Origin: DATBGS01 sp036557885
GTDB taxonomy: Bacteria; Chloroflexota; Ktedonobacteria; Ktedonobacterales; DATBGS01
Direction: 5' to 3'
Assembly: GCA_036557885.1 (NCBI GenBank)
Contig: DATBGS010000172.1
Location: 1 to 37,852, forward strand
DNA: 37,852 nucleotides
This document shows, one piece after another, positions 1 through 8,473 of this stretch; position 1 is the first letter of the stretch, and the number at the start of each line of letters is the position of its first letter. The position numbers and the translations under genes were made by a program. The notes under the pieces were generated by a model, which was not told the origin of the DNA, made no database searches, and saw only the letters and a program-made list of their open reading frames with translations.

Positions 1-60
1 GTACCTGGAGTGCTTTTATAACTCCGTCCGATTACATTCGACGTTACAGTATGTGAGTCC

Positions 61-82
61 GGTGGCTTTTGAACAAGCCACC
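61..82. terminator. hairpin upstream of the capsid fusion gene
   Basis: An 8-bp perfect stem (GGTGGCTT / AAGCCACC) with a 6-base loop. It has a short T-run inside the loop side but no clear T-tract after it, so it could be the terminator of a gene left of the window or only a structured leader. The stretch 1-147 shows no other recognisable gene; a second small palindrome (CTCCAA-CT-TTGGAG) follows at about 102-115. Confidence 0.4.
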
Positions 83-147
83 CAGTCATCGATGAGCTAA
101 TCTCCAACTTTGGAGTCTCCACTTTTTCGGGTCAATTCCATCCTCTG

Positions 148-2289
148 GTGCAGGAGGGGGCGAGCGCGCCTGCTGAGGGGGTGGCTGGGCGCGGAGGTGG
201 TGCGCGGGCGGCTGGCGGGCGCGAGGTGGAGGTTGTGGCGCTGCGCAGTGGGGTTTCTAAGAATGGCTATGGCTATCGGCCAGAGGTGGTGCGGGAGCTT
301 GCGCCGCTGCTGGAGGGGGCGCGGGCGTTTGCGGACCATCCGGGGCCGAATGATAGGCCGGAACGCAGCGTGCGTGATCTGGTGGGGTACTACCGGAACG
401 CGCGGGTGGAGGAGAACACTGGCGGGCAGGCGCCGATGACGCGGGTGGTGGCGACGCTGCATGTGCTGGAGTCGGCGGGGTGGCTGTGGAGTCTGGTGCA
501 GGAGGCGCTGGCGCAGGGGGTGCCTGATCTGGTGGGGGTGTCTATTGACGCGGAAGCGCTGGTGCAGGAGGCGGGCGCGGTGAAAGAGGTGACGCGGTTT
601 GTGTCGCTGTATAGCTGTGATGTGGTGACGCGGCCCAGCGCGGGCGGGGCGATTTTGGGGATTCGGCGCGCGAGTGGGCGCCAATCAGAGGCAAGCAAGG
701 GAGGATGGCAGATGATGGGGAAGCAGGTGCGTATGTTGGAGTCGGCAGGGCGTCGGCGTGGGCGCGGGCGGCGCGAGCGTATCCGCGAGGAGGGCGGCTG
801 GTATCCCTCGGAGCAGGGGGGCGGCAGCGAGCACGCGCTGCTGCAAGCTGGCAACGATGAGGGCGTTGGCGAGGAGCAGGAGCAGCAGACGGCAGGCGGC
901 GATGTGAAGGTGCTGCGGGCAGAGGCGCGGCGTTCGCTGGAGGCGGCGCGGCGGGCGCAGCGGATGGCGGAGTGCGAGCTGCTGCTGGGGCGGCGGCTGA
1001 GCGAGAGCCATCTGCCGGAGCCGGTGCTGGAGAAGCTGCGGCGGCGTTTTGGGCGGCGGGTGTTTGAGGCGGGCGAGCTGGAGCAGGCGGTCAATGAGGA
1101 GCGCGAGGTGCTGGCGGCGCTGACGAATCTGGGGCTGATTCGGGAGATGGGCCAGGAGAAGGCGCAGGCTTCGGGGATGGTGACTGAGGCCGAGAAGGTG
1201 CAGGCGGCGTTTGACCGGATGCTTGGGCTGGAGGTGGATGGACGCTTTGCGGGGGTGCGGCCTTTTGTGAGCGTGCGCGAGGCGTATGCGCGGGTGACGG
1301 GCGATCCGGCGGTGCGCGGCGGGATGAGCGCGGCTTCGACGCTGGGGCATGTGCGCGTGGATGCGTTTGCGCCAATTGCGCGCATCAGCGAGGCGGACAT
1401 TACGACGGCGAGCTTTAGCTATCTGCTGGGCACGAGCATGAATAAGCGGCTGCTGCATGATTACCAGGCGTGGCCTGCGGAGTGGAAGCTGTTTTGCTCG
1501 GAGGTGCCGATTAAGGATTTTAAGCAGCAGGAGCGCGTGCGGCTGGGGGCGTTTGGGTCGCTGCCGGTGGTGAATGAGGACACGGCGTATGCGACGGTGA
1601 CGCTTACGGATGCGCAGGCGACGTATTCGGCAAGCAAGCGCGGCAATATCGTGACGATTACACGCGAGACGATCATCAACGATGATCTGCATGCTATCAG
1701 GCAGATTCCGACAAAGCTGGCGGCGGCAGCGGCCTATACGCTGGCGGAGTTTGTGTACAGCTTCCTGAGCGGCAATGGAACGATTTACGATAGCAATCCG
1801 CTGTTTGACGCGGTGAATCATAAGAATTTCGGGAATACGGCGCTGGCGACTGATGCGGTGCAGGCGGGTGTGACGGCGATGCGCGAGCAGACGAACTTTG
1901 CTGGGAAGCGGCTGGGGCTGCGGCCACGCTATCTGGTTGTGCCGCCGGAACTGGAGTTTACGGGGCTGGTGATTGTGAAGTCTGCCGGGCTGCCGGGGAC
2001 GAACAATAACGATGTGAACCCGATGATGGGGTATACGCAGTTGATTGTGAGTCCGCAGTTGCCCGCTGCGGGGACGCCGAGCAGCAGCGTGTGGTATCTG
2101 GCGGCGGCTCCGGCTGAGGTGGATACGATTGAGATTGGCTATGTGGGCGGGCAGGTGAACCCGGCGATGTTTATTCAGGATAACCCGCTGTATGGGCTGA
2201 ACTTCAGCCAAGACGCAGTTTCTTACAAAGTTCGCCACGAATACGGTGGCGCGGTGATGGATTGGCGCGGGCTGTATCGCGGAATTTAG
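148..2289 (+). CDS. Phage prohead protease - scaffold - Mu gpT-like major capsid fusion
   Basis: A 713-residue virion protein that seems to combine three head-assembly functions. Residues about 25-175 look like a phage prohead serine protease: a candidate catalytic His lies in FADHP (H64) and a candidate Ser in LVGVSIDA (S132). Residues about 185-380 are charged and helical, rich in Arg/Glu, as expected of a scaffold or delta domain. Residues about 395-713 resemble Mu gpT-type major capsid proteins, with an N-terminal region around SFSYLLGTSMNKRLL and a C-terminal block ending in GGAVMDWRGLYRGI. In ordinary phages these are usually separate genes, though protease-capsid fusions are known. The start is uncertain: GTG at 148 has no ribosome-binding site, and the frame stays open upstream to base 73 without an ATG, so the 5' end may be truncated or decayed. 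Codons are strikingly G-rich. Confidence 0.8.
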   Translation: MQEGASAPAEGVAGRGGGARAAGGREVEVVALRSGVSKNGYGYRPEVVRELAPLLEGARAFADHPGPNDRPERSVRDLVGYYRNARVEENTGGQAPMTRVVATLHVLESAGWLWSLVQEALAQGVPDLVGVSIDAEALVQEAGAVKEVTRFVSLYSCDVVTRPSAGGAILGIRRASGRQSEASKGGWQMMGKQVRMLESAGRRRGRGRRERIREEGGWYPSEQGGGSEHALLQAGNDEGVGEEQEQQTAGGDVKVLRAEARRSLEAARRAQRMAECELLLGRRLSESHLPEPVLEKLRRRFGRRVFEAGELEQAVNEEREVLAALTNLGLIREMGQEKAQASGMVTEAEKVQAAFDRMLGLEVDGRFAGVRPFVSVREAYARVTGDPAVRGGMSAASTLGHVRVDAFAPIARISEADITTASFSYLLGTSMNKRLLHDYQAWPAEWKLFCSEVPIKDFKQQERVRLGAFGSLPVVNEDTAYATVTLTDAQATYSASKRGNIVTITRETIINDDLHAIRQIPTKLAAAAAYTLAEFVYSFLSGNGTIYDSNPLFDAVNHKNFGNTALATDAVQAGVTAMREQTNFAGKRLGLRPRYLVVPPELEFTGLVIVKSAGLPGTNNNDVNPMMGYTQLIVSPQLPAAGTPSSSVWYLAAAPAEVDTIEIGYVGGQVNPAMFIQDNPLYGLNFSQDAVSYKVRHEYGGAVMDWRGLYRGI

Positions 2290-2296
2290 GCGATGC

Positions 2297-2421
2297 CCGG
2301 CACCCTAAAACAAAGGGCAGGCGGAGGCCGGTGCTACAAGCGGCCCCATCGCGCCTAAAGACGCCCCTTGAGGCTGGCGCCGCGACAGGCCCGCCTGCGC
2401 GGGCTGTGGCAGCTTGCCAGC
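2297..2421. repeat. REP-like hairpin plus degenerate palindromic-element fragment
   Basis: A REP-type unit runs from the CCGGCACCCTAA arm to GGCCGGTGCTACAAGCGG (2297-2343). It is followed by a degenerate piece of the longer palindromic family (GCGCCTAAAGACGCC, GGCCCGCCTGCGCGGGC, about 2345-2421). Both fill the gap after the capsid gene. Confidence 0.6.
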
Positions 2422-2490
2422 CTGAACTGTATCCAGTAAGATGGGAGCATGCGATCGTGCTTCTATCTTGCTGGTGCCAGGAGGAAAGCG

Positions 2491-3483
2491 ATGGGTTGGA
2501 TTCCTGATCGGTTCTGGTGGGTAAGGTCGGTTGCCTACCCTTTTGTATCGCTGCCTATGTTGAGCATTTACTTTCTTTACAGCCTGCCAGCATTGGATGA
2601 CGCTGCGATCTCTGGCTGGGCTTTTTGGGGAGCGACAGTGATGCTTGTTGCGTTGTGGGGATTGGTTGGCCTTGTGGTGGTGGCAGAAGCGCTTACTGCT
2701 CGCAAGCGGTTTTATCTTCGCTTGCGAGCTTTTCGAGGTGATCAGGAGGCTATGCCACGTGCTGCGATGAGGGTTGTGCCTGAGCGGGCGCCTGACCTGG
2801 CGAACGAGCCGGTGACGCTGATGTGGCGAGCTACGAGGCTTGGCCGATTGTTTTGGGCAGCTTGTTTGTGCCTGGTGTGCTCTGTAGTAGGTTTTTCGAT
2901 CTGGTGTGGCTTCTTGCTTGCTTCTTTTCTGCCGACTTTCCAGGGGACGCCGCACGTCTACGCCTTGCCTCTGCTCTCGCCTGCTTATATGATGGAGGGG
3001 AGAGTGATCGTGGTTGCTCTCTGGTTGGTTCTGCTGGGTTTTTCACTTGGTGCCTTTGCCTTCATAGTCGTGATAGCGCCTGGGAGATTGGGCAAACGAT
3101 ATGGAGTGGTGGCGACCACTGAAGGCATTTTCTACCGACCGCAAGAGCTTGGGCGAAGTTGGTTGCTCCGGTGGGAGGAGATTCGGCTGGTCGAGGTGGC
3201 AGAGCCAGGTAAGGGCGGTCCTCAGAAGGTAAGGGTTTATGGGCCGCTTGCCTGTGTGCAGTGGCAGATGGTTAATCCCTTTGGCTTGGATGGGCTGGGT
3301 GTTGCGCCCGATGCGGTAGGCTGGGATGGTGTGAGCGAGCGTGATCTCTGGACGCGACACCAGGCGCTGCTTAACCTGATTGTGGCGCGGACGCATTTGC
3401 TGCCGCGCACGTTTGAGGAACAGGCGATGCTGGCTGGTTCTGCTAAGTCTGCGCTCAACGCTGCTGGTCCGCCCCGCTCCTGA
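2491..3483 (+). CDS. Multipass membrane protein of unknown function
   Basis: I do not recognise a family. The ATG at 2491 is chosen over one 42 bases upstream because AGGAGG (2479-2484) lies six bases before it. The 330-residue product has an N-terminal pair of membrane segments (about residues 15-70), a soluble charged stretch, a second pair around residues 125-205, and then a C-terminal soluble part. That part, beginning near GKRYGVVATTEGIFYR and continuing through WLLRWEEIRLVEV, has the alternating pattern of a PH-like (bacterial PH) domain; this is a guess from pattern only. It sits among virion genes but nothing in it looks phage-related. Codon use is less G-biased than in the neighbouring capsid gene, which fits a different origin. 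Confidence 0.65.
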   Translation: MGWIPDRFWWVRSVAYPFVSLPMLSIYFLYSLPALDDAAISGWAFWGATVMLVALWGLVGLVVVAEALTARKRFYLRLRAFRGDQEAMPRAAMRVVPERAPDLANEPVTLMWRATRLGRLFWAACLCLVCSVVGFSIWCGFLLASFLPTFQGTPHVYALPLLSPAYMMEGRVIVVALWLVLLGFSLGAFAFIVVIAPGRLGKRYGVVATTEGIFYRPQELGRSWLLRWEEIRLVEVAEPGKGGPQKVRVYGPLACVQWQMVNPFGLDGLGVAPDAVGWDGVSERDLWTRHQALLNLIVARTHLLPRTFEEQAMLAGSAKSALNAAGPPRS

Positions 3484-3636
3484 CCGGCGGGACGCCGGTG
3501 GTACAAGCGAGTATGACTCCGCCCTGGCACCGGCAGGGGCGCCGGTGCTACAAGCGGGACCGGCACCCTAAGACAGAAGGGCAGGCGGTGGCCGGTGCTA
3601 CAAGCGGTTGACCGGCTAGAAGCCGGTGGTACAGGG
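3482..3636. repeat. Cluster of four REP-like hairpins
   Basis: Four units in a row, each an inverted CCGGC/GCCGG stem followed by G-[GT]-TACAAGCG or a variant: about 3482-3509, 3526-3557, 3558-3606 and 3608-3635. All point the same way, with CTAC/GTAC on the right. They fill the space between two convergent membrane-protein genes. Confidence 0.75.
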
Positions 3637-3642
3637 GATGGA

Positions 3643-4407
3643 CTATGCCAGGCTTTCTTTGATGGCGGGTGGTTTGGGGAAGGCCCGGAAGAGGGCGAGG
3701 CAGGCGACGATGGCTGCCGGGGCCATGATGATGAGGTCGCCAGCCCAGGAGAGGGCGGTACTGGTGGCGAGGATGCCGTCGTCGCCGGTGAAGAGGCTGG
3801 GCGCGGCAGACCAGAGGGAGAGGCCCCAGGCGAGCATGGCGGCGACGACGACGGCCATGACGAGCGCGGCGAGGATGCCAGGGATGAGGGCAAACTGGTA
3901 GAGTTTGCCGGGGATGGTGCTGCGCAGGATGGCGCGAGAAACGGCGGTGACGCTGGCGACGGCGGCCAGGGCGAAAAGGGTGGCGATGCTGAGGAAGAGG
4001 GTGATGTTGAGTGGGCTGTGAATGCTGCCACCAACCGGGGCGTTTTGCGGAATGAGATGTCCGAGCAAGACGACCCAGGCGCTCCAGACGGCCAGCGAGA
4101 GCGGGGGGACGCCAAAGAGGAGGATGGTGCGCCATTGGCGGGCACGCCAGGCTTGCTTGATGGCGGCATAGGCAATGGGCAGGCCACCAATGAGAACGAG
4201 GGCGAGGGCGAGATAGGCGCCCACGACGATGATGGTAAATGAGGCGGAGATGGCGGCGTGCGCTTCGGCGGCTTCGGAGAAATCGTCGTATTCGGTGAGT
4301 TTGCCAAAGCCGAGGCCACCCAGGACAAAGGCGATGTAGGCGCTGAAGATGATGATGAGGGTGGCGCGCGCTTTGAGCGGGTCAATGCGTTGGGTGATGC
4401 GAAGCAT
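3643..4407 (-). CDS. Six-segment membrane protein, unknown function
   Basis: A 254-residue hydrophobic protein with about six predicted membrane segments: near residues 15-35, 52-82, 92-120, 133-157, 170-198 and 228-247. No catalytic or transporter motif is recognised. AAAGGA eight bases upstream supports the ATG at 4407. It is convergent with the preceding plus-strand membrane protein and divergent from the small virion-type gene to its right. Its plus-strand complement is very G-rich, so the strand bias here belongs to the region rather than to the coding direction. Confidence 0.7.
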   Translation of the reverse strand: MLRITQRIDPLKARATLIIIFSAYIAFVLGGLGFGKLTEYDDFSEAAEAHAAISASFTIIVVGAYLALALVLIGGLPIAYAAIKQAWRARQWRTILLFGVPPLSLAVWSAWVVLLGHLIPQNAPVGGSIHSPLNITLFLSIATLFALAAVASVTAVSRAILRSTIPGKLYQFALIPGILAALVMAVVVAAMLAWGLSLWSAAPSLFTGDDGILATSTALSWAGDLIIMAPAAIVACLALFRAFPKPPAIKESLA

Positions 4408-4523
4408 TGGTTGGTCCTTTCTCTATGTGGTGATGCGTTTTTATTGTAGCGGATGGAGTGTGGGCGCTCAACATCTTGAGGTGGTAGAGGGTTGCACCTG
4501 GGTGCTTGACGGAGGAGGAGAGG

Positions 4524-5030
4524 ATGTCGGGGTTTTTGGATAGTTTGGGGAATGCGGCGGTGGCGTCGCTGGTTGATCGGTTGGTGCGCCAGGGACAGGC
4601 GTTTGGCGGGACGAGCGGAAAGCTGACGCTGGGGGCGGCGGGCAATGCGGGCGTGGCGTTGTGGAACCCGTCGAACAGCGGGAAGCTGGTGTGCGTATAT
4701 GGGGTGCAGGCGCTGGCAGATGTGGCGGTGGCGTTTGGGGTGGTGGCATCTCTTACGGCCAGCCCAGGCTGGACGGCGGTGTCGGTGCTGAACAAGCATC
4801 GGACGAGTGCGATTACGCCGGGGGCGGCGATGCAGGCGACCAACAGCGCGGGCGCGGCGCCAGCAGCGGGGAATACGAGCGATGTGTTTTCGCTGGAGGC
4901 GGGCAAGTTGTTTCAGTGGATGCCGGAGGTGGCGGAGGTGCTGCTGCCGCCAGGGACGGGGATGATGCTGTGGCTGCCGCTGGGGGCGGCGGGCAATGTA
5001 GCGGTGAATCTGGATTGGCTGGAGTGGTAG
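4524..5030 (+). CDS. Putative virion structural protein
   Basis: A 168-residue protein. A TTG eighteen bases upstream is possible, but ATG at 4524 is preferred because GGAGGAGGAG ends three bases before AGGATG. The sequence is rich in Gly, Ala and Val with a beta-sandwich look, and carries the motif ALWNPSNSGK. Similar NP-x-GSGK-type motifs occur in phage-encoded beta-sandwich proteins of unknown role, so I infer a decoration or tail-associated protein. The C-terminal part (LLPPGTGMMLWLP then AGNVAVNLDWLEW) fits a terminal beta-hairpin. The context (capsid fusion upstream, tail-type protein downstream) supports a virion role, but the assignment is not firm. Confidence 0.55.
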   Translation: MSGFLDSLGNAAVASLVDRLVRQGQAFGGTSGKLTLGAAGNAGVALWNPSNSGKLVCVYGVQALADVAVAFGVVASLTASPGWTAVSVLNKHRTSAITPGAAMQATNSAGAAPAAGNTSDVFSLEAGKLFQWMPEVAEVLLPPGTGMMLWLPLGAAGNVAVNLDWLEW

Positions 5031-5139
5031 CCCTACTCTGGCCGGTTAAAAACCCCTCAAAGCAGGGGCAGGCCGACGGTACGTGTCACTGGTGCGGGCA
5101 AGCTGCCCGCGCCACCGGCAGCAGCATGCGCCCAGAAAT

Positions 5140-5168
5140 TTGTTTGGGATGTTACAAAACGGTACTAT
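5140..5168 (+). promoter_or_regulatory. Candidate sigma-70-type promoter for the phosphatase gene
   Basis: TTGTTT (5140-5145) and TACTAT (5163-5168) are separated by 17 bases. The predicted start of transcription near 5175 leaves a leader of about 25 bases before the ATG at 5200. The gap 5031-5139 before it holds only degenerate repeat pieces. Confidence 0.45.
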
Positions 5169-5199
5169 TCACCAAGCATAATTTTAAAGAAAGCGTCAG

Positions 5200-6060
5200 A
5201 TGTCACAGTTACCTGTATGGTTAAGGGGTTTGCTGCGCAGGCGTCCATCCACGCCTGGACCCTTGTGTGTTATTGGGGATGTTCACGGCCAGCTTGCGAA
5301 GCTGGTCAAATTGTTGCGCGCTGCCCGATTGGTGGATGGTGATCTGGCGTGGAGCGGCGGGCAGGCGGCGCTGTGGTTTATTGGGGATTTTGTGGACCGA
5401 GGGCCGGATGGCATCGGGGTGATTGAGTTGGTGATGCGCTTGCAGGAGGAGGCGCGGGCAGCAGACGGGCAGGTGGGGGCGCTGCTGGGGAATCACGATG
5501 TGCTGCTGCTGGCGGCCAAGCGCTTTGGGGGGCTGCGAGTGCAGGGACGGAACAACGGTTCGTTTCTGGAGGATTGGAAGGAGAGCGGGGGACAGGAGAG
5601 CGATCTGGCGCGGCTGCGGGGCAGGCATCGGGACTGGATTGCTGCGTTGCCCGCGATGGCGCTCGTGGGGCAGCGGCTGCTGGCGCACGCGGATTCCACG
5701 ATGTATCTGGACTATGGGTTTTCTGTGAAGGATGTGAATAAGAGGATTCGGGCGGTGTTGCAGGGCGATGAGGCAAAGGCGTGGGCAAGGCTGCTGGATG
5801 ATTTTGGGCGCAAGCGGGAATTTGTAGGCGAGCAGCCTATTGCGCAGGTTCGCGATTTCCTGGCGCTGTATGGCGGGCAGCAGTTGGTGCATGGGCATTC
5901 GCCCATTCGGACGATGAGCGATCTGCGCCCTGAGGAGACGGTGAGTCCCTGGGTGTATGCCGATGGGCTGTGTGTGAATGTGGATGGCGGTATGGGGACG
6001 ACGGGTCCGGGCTTTGTGGCGGAGTTGCCGCCATTGGGTGAGCGAGTGATGAGGAGGTAA
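5200..6060 (+). CDS. PPP-family metallophosphatase (serine/threonine or Ap4A-type)
   Basis: A calcineurin-like phosphoesterase of 286 residues. The metal-binding motifs are all visible and in order: GDVHG (26-30), GDFVDRG (62-68), GNHD (97-100), a His in LLAHAD (H163) and HGHSP (231-235). These bind two metal ions and hydrolyse phosphate esters. The family includes bacterial protein phosphatases (PrpA/PrpB, lambda phosphatase) and diadenosine tetraphosphatase; the sequence alone does not separate them. Lambda-type phosphatases are often phage-borne, which would fit the virion genes on both sides, but it may equally be a host gene. The start is the first ATG of the frame, with a weak AAAGAAAG upstream. 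Confidence 0.85.
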   Translation: MSQLPVWLRGLLRRRPSTPGPLCVIGDVHGQLAKLVKLLRAARLVDGDLAWSGGQAALWFIGDFVDRGPDGIGVIELVMRLQEEARAADGQVGALLGNHDVLLLAAKRFGGLRVQGRNNGSFLEDWKESGGQESDLARLRGRHRDWIAALPAMALVGQRLLAHADSTMYLDYGFSVKDVNKRIRAVLQGDEAKAWARLLDDFGRKREFVGEQPIAQVRDFLALYGGQQLVHGHSPIRTMSDLRPEETVSPWVYADGLCVNVDGGMGTTGPGFVAELPPLGERVMRR

Positions 6061-6092
6061 GGCTAGCGCTCCGCTGGCAGCGCTGGCTACGG

Positions 6093-6419
6093 GTGATGGA
6101 TGAACTGTTGAAACGGGTGTTGGATGCGCTGAACTGGGTGAATGTGGTGACGGCGCTGGTGGTGGCGGTGGCGGGCTGGACCGCCTGGAAGAAGTCGGTG
6201 GCGCATGCGTCGGAAGAGATTTATCAGCGGGTGGTGACGGCGTATAAAACGGAGGTGCAGGAGCTTCAGGGGCGGATGCACTTGCTGGAGCAGGAAAATG
6301 CGCGGTTGCATCGGCTGCTGGATACGATCAAGCGTTCGCTGGCGCGGCGGGGTCTGCGCGTGACGGAAGAAGGGGAGGTGGAGCGAAAGGGGCCGAGCGA
6401 TGGCGACGGTGGGCGTTGA
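6093..6419 (+). CDS. Small single-TM coiled-coil protein, possibly holin-like
   Basis: A 108-residue protein (GTG at 6093, ATG immediately after at 6096). One membrane segment lies at about residues 16-30 (VVTALVVAVAGWTAW), followed by a long heptad-patterned helix (EEIYQRVV to RLLDTIKRSL, about 40-88) and a charged tail. It overlaps the next gene by 20 bases, so the two are probably translated together. Small phage proteins with one N-terminal TM and a coiled coil include holin-type and tail-accessory proteins; no specific family is recognised. Confidence 0.6.
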   Translation: MMDELLKRVLDALNWVNVVTALVVAVAGWTAWKKSVAHASEEIYQRVVTAYKTEVQELQGRMHLLEQENARLHRLLDTIKRSLARRGLRVTEEGEVERKGPSDGDGGR

Positions 6420-6810
6420 TTGCGAGCTGGCGCTGGATGGGACGGGCTACTTTGTGAAGCCAGGGAGCTACCAGGTGGCGCGTCCGCGTGTGCGGCGGGC
6501 GACGGTGCGGGCGGATGGCAACGAGAGCTATGTAGACCTGGGGCCAGGCAAGCGCGTCTGGCGCTTTACGGTGCTGGCGCTGAATGAGTTGACGAAGTAT
6601 GATGGGACGGCGACGGGGCTGACGGGCCAGCAGTACCGCGACGCGCTGTGGGCGTCCTACGCGCAACTGGCGACGACGCTGACGTTTGTTGATCCGCAGG
6701 GGCAGACGGCACAGGTGCGCTTTGATGATCTGAAGGAGTCTATGCCCGATCTGCGCAGCCAGCAGGTCGGTTCCAGCTATGAGTTGGAGGTGACGCTGCT
6801 GGAGGGGTAG
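6400..6810 (+). CDS. Phage tail tube-like or tail completion-like protein
   Basis: A 136-residue protein starting at an ATG that overlaps the preceding gene; AAAGGGG lies upstream. The composition (short beta-strands, MATVGVDCELALDG at the N-terminus, a variable loop, then VGSSYELEVTLLEG at the C-terminus) and size match phage tail tube or neck proteins. The assignment rests on pattern and on neighbours and not on a diagnostic motif. The long palindromic element begins 36 bases after its stop codon. Confidence 0.5.
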   Translation: MATVGVDCELALDGTGYFVKPGSYQVARPRVRRATVRADGNESYVDLGPGKRVWRFTVLALNELTKYDGTATGLTGQQYRDALWASYAQLATTLTFVDPQGQTAQVRFDDLKESMPDLRSQQVGSSYELEVTLLEG

Positions 6811-6846
6811 CCCCCAAGCAGAGCAGCGTTCCAGCAGGCGACGGAG

Positions 6847-7002
6847 CCTGGCGACTAAAGATCGCGGCTAAGGGCGTCTGCGGACGCCACCAAGTCCGCC
6901 TGCGCGGACTCCCCACCCAGGTACGCCAGCATTCTTCCTAACCCGCGCAGGCGGGTTTCGTGGACGCGCCAGCGTCCCCTAGGCGCGGTTTTAACCGCCA
7001 GC
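6847..7002. repeat. Long palindromic element, copy 1 (internally shortened)
   Basis: Starts CCTGGCGACTAAAGATC and ends GGTTTTAACCGCCAGC, with inner blocks GTCCGCCTGCGCGGACTCCC and TAACCCGCGCAGGCGGGTT. It is about 156 bp, against about 280 bp for copies 2 and 4. Its right arm supplies the stop codon and last residues of the minus-strand GNAT gene. Confidence 0.75.
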
Positions 7003-7527
7003 TTCCCATTCTTCGCGGAGGATGCCCATATGGAGCAGGTCGAGGTATTTGCCGTTGCCCCAGGCTTGCTGGCGCTGGCGGCCTTCTTCGATGAAGCCGC
7101 AGGCGCGATAGGCGCGAATGGCGCGCTGGTCGTCGGCGTCTACGGTGAGGGCGACTTTGTGCATGTGCTGGATACGAAAGGCGTAGTCCAGAAGGAGGCG
7201 CAGGGCGTCGCGGCCATAGCCGCGCCCGCGATAGGCGGGGTCGCCAATGCCGATGCCAAGCTGACAGGTGCGCGCTGAGCGGTTGAGGTCGTAGAGCAGG
7301 CAATGGCCGATGTATTGGCCGTCGGCTTCGATGGCAAAGCTTGGCTCGCCGGGGTCGCTCTGTTCCATCTGGTCGTCGAATTGATGCTCCAGGCGCTCAA
7401 AGGGGACGGGTTCCCAGGGGTCGTTGGAGATGAGCAGGTGGAATGAGAGGTCGTTGGCAAATTCGTAGCGCCGCTGGAGGTCTTCCCGTTTGACGGCGCG
7501 TAGGATGATTTTTTCTCCCTGTAACAT
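6991..7527 (-). CDS. GNAT N-acetyltransferase, RimJ/RimL type
   Basis: A 178-residue acetyl-CoA-dependent N-acetyltransferase of the class that modifies protein N-termini, antibiotics or small amines; the substrate is unknown. The acetyl-CoA-binding motif is visible as GIGDPAYRGRGYGRDALR (about residues 93-110), preceded by the expected strand IGHCLLYDL and followed by VDADDQRAIRAYRACGF (129-145). ATG at 7527 is supported by an AGAAGAGAG stretch upstream. Only the last residues (EAGG and stop) fall within the palindromic element. Confidence 0.85.
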   Translation of the reverse strand: MLQGEKIILRAVKREDLQRRYEFANDLSFHLLISNDPWEPVPFERLEHQFDDQMEQSDPGEPSFAIEADGQYIGHCLLYDLNRSARTCQLGIGIGDPAYRGRGYGRDALRLLLDYAFRIQHMHKVALTVDADDQRAIRAYRACGFIEEGRQRQQAWGNGKYLDLLHMGILREEWEAGG

Positions 7528-7550
7528 TGGTTGCTCTCTTCTTCTGCTTT

Positions 7551-7643
7551 CACCGGCACGGAGGCCGGTGCTACAAGCGCGCTCACCGGCGCGGTGGCCG
7601 GTGCTACAAGCACCCCGGACCGGCTGGAAGCCGGTGGTACATG
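7551..7643. repeat. Three REP-like hairpins in tandem
   Basis: Units at about 7551-7579, 7583-7612 and 7617-7643, each with CCGGC/GCCGG arms and a following GTGCTACAAGC or GTGGTACATGC. They sit between the start of the GNAT gene and the stop of the next minus-strand gene, whose TAG (7644-7646) directly abuts the last unit. Confidence 0.75.
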
Positions 7644-8306
7644 CTAGGCGGGGGCCTGGGCGAGTTGGATCTGGACGGAGGCGACGAAGCGGCGCAGGAG
7701 GCGCCAGTCGAACCAGAGCAGGCCGAGGGTGAGCAGCCCCAGGATGAGGATGCCTCCGAGTTCGCCGCCGCTGGTGCCGGGCGGTGGCGCAATCCAGTTC
7801 AGGACGATGGTGGCGATGACGATGGCTTCGCTCAGGGCTTCGATGCCCAGCAGCCGCAGCAGGGGCCACAACGGGCGGGGCGCGGTTGGGAGGGTCGGCG
7901 GGGTGGCTCCGACGACGGGCTTGCTTTCGGCCAGCGTTTTTCCGGTTGAGGATTTGACGCGAATGGGGCCGGAGGTGTTGTTGCCGTTGTTGATGGGGTC
8001 GGGCGAGGTGAGCGCGGGCAGCGATGGCGGTGGCAGGCGCAGGGCGGCGGCGGTGGCGGCAACGTCGGCTTTTAACGCTTCCCAGGTGTGGGCTTCGCGG
8101 CGCTTGCTGCCAAACCAGAGCGAGAGCAGTTCTTCTCGATTCATGCCGCGCTGCCGCGAGGCACGCTGCATGTCGCTGAGGGCGCCCAGGACGGTGAGGG
8201 TGGCAAGCATGAGGGCGACAAAACGCAGCAAGAAGCTGACGTTGGGCACCAAGGTGGACGCCAGGGCAATGAGGACCATTAAGATGGGCAGCCGCAAGAA
8301 GCGCAT
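7644..8306 (-). CDS. Membrane protein of unknown function
   Basis: A 220-residue protein. The ATG at 8306 is chosen because AAGGA lies just upstream; an in-frame start 84 bases further out has no such support. Two membrane segments at the N-terminus (about residues 3-45) and two near the C-terminus (about 160-205) flank a soluble middle region with a Pro/Thr/Ser-rich linker. No family is recognised. It is oriented like the GNAT gene and could share its transcript, separated only by REP units. Confidence 0.6.
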   Translation of the reverse strand: MRFLRLPILMVLIALASTLVPNVSFLLRFVALMLATLTVLGALSDMQRASRQRGMNREELLSLWFGSKRREAHTWEALKADVAATAAALRLPPPSLPALTSPDPINNGNNTSGPIRVKSSTGKTLAESKPVVGATPPTLPTAPRPLWPLLRLLGIEALSEAIVIATIVLNWIAPPPGTSGGELGGILILGLLTLGLLWFDWRLLRRFVASVQIQLAQAPA

Positions 8307-8473
8307 GGTGTTCCTTGTGATAAGATGAGGCAACAGGCGCAATTCCAGTATTTCTGGAAAGAGCATAGCACGGCGCACCTGGGGCGTCAAGGAGCGTGCG
8401 GTAAAAGGCAGCCGGAGAGAAAGGCATAGAATCAGAAGAGGCGTCGGAATGGCTGAGCCAGGGCCAGGCGCTG

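Noticed and set aside
390..2238. Long minus-strand frames opposite the capsid fusion gene
   Set aside because: They are Arg/His/Pro/Ser-rich, lack any domain, and lie antisense to a clear gene in G-rich sequence that gives few stops.
3237..4799. A 520-codon minus-strand frame
   Set aside because: It crosses two genes and the REP cluster, is Ser/Pro-rich, and overlaps the real membrane-protein frame on the same strand.
6847..7002. CRISPR-like repeated pattern in the palindromic elements
   Set aside because: Copies are kilobases apart and have no unique spacers of regular length; no cas gene is present.
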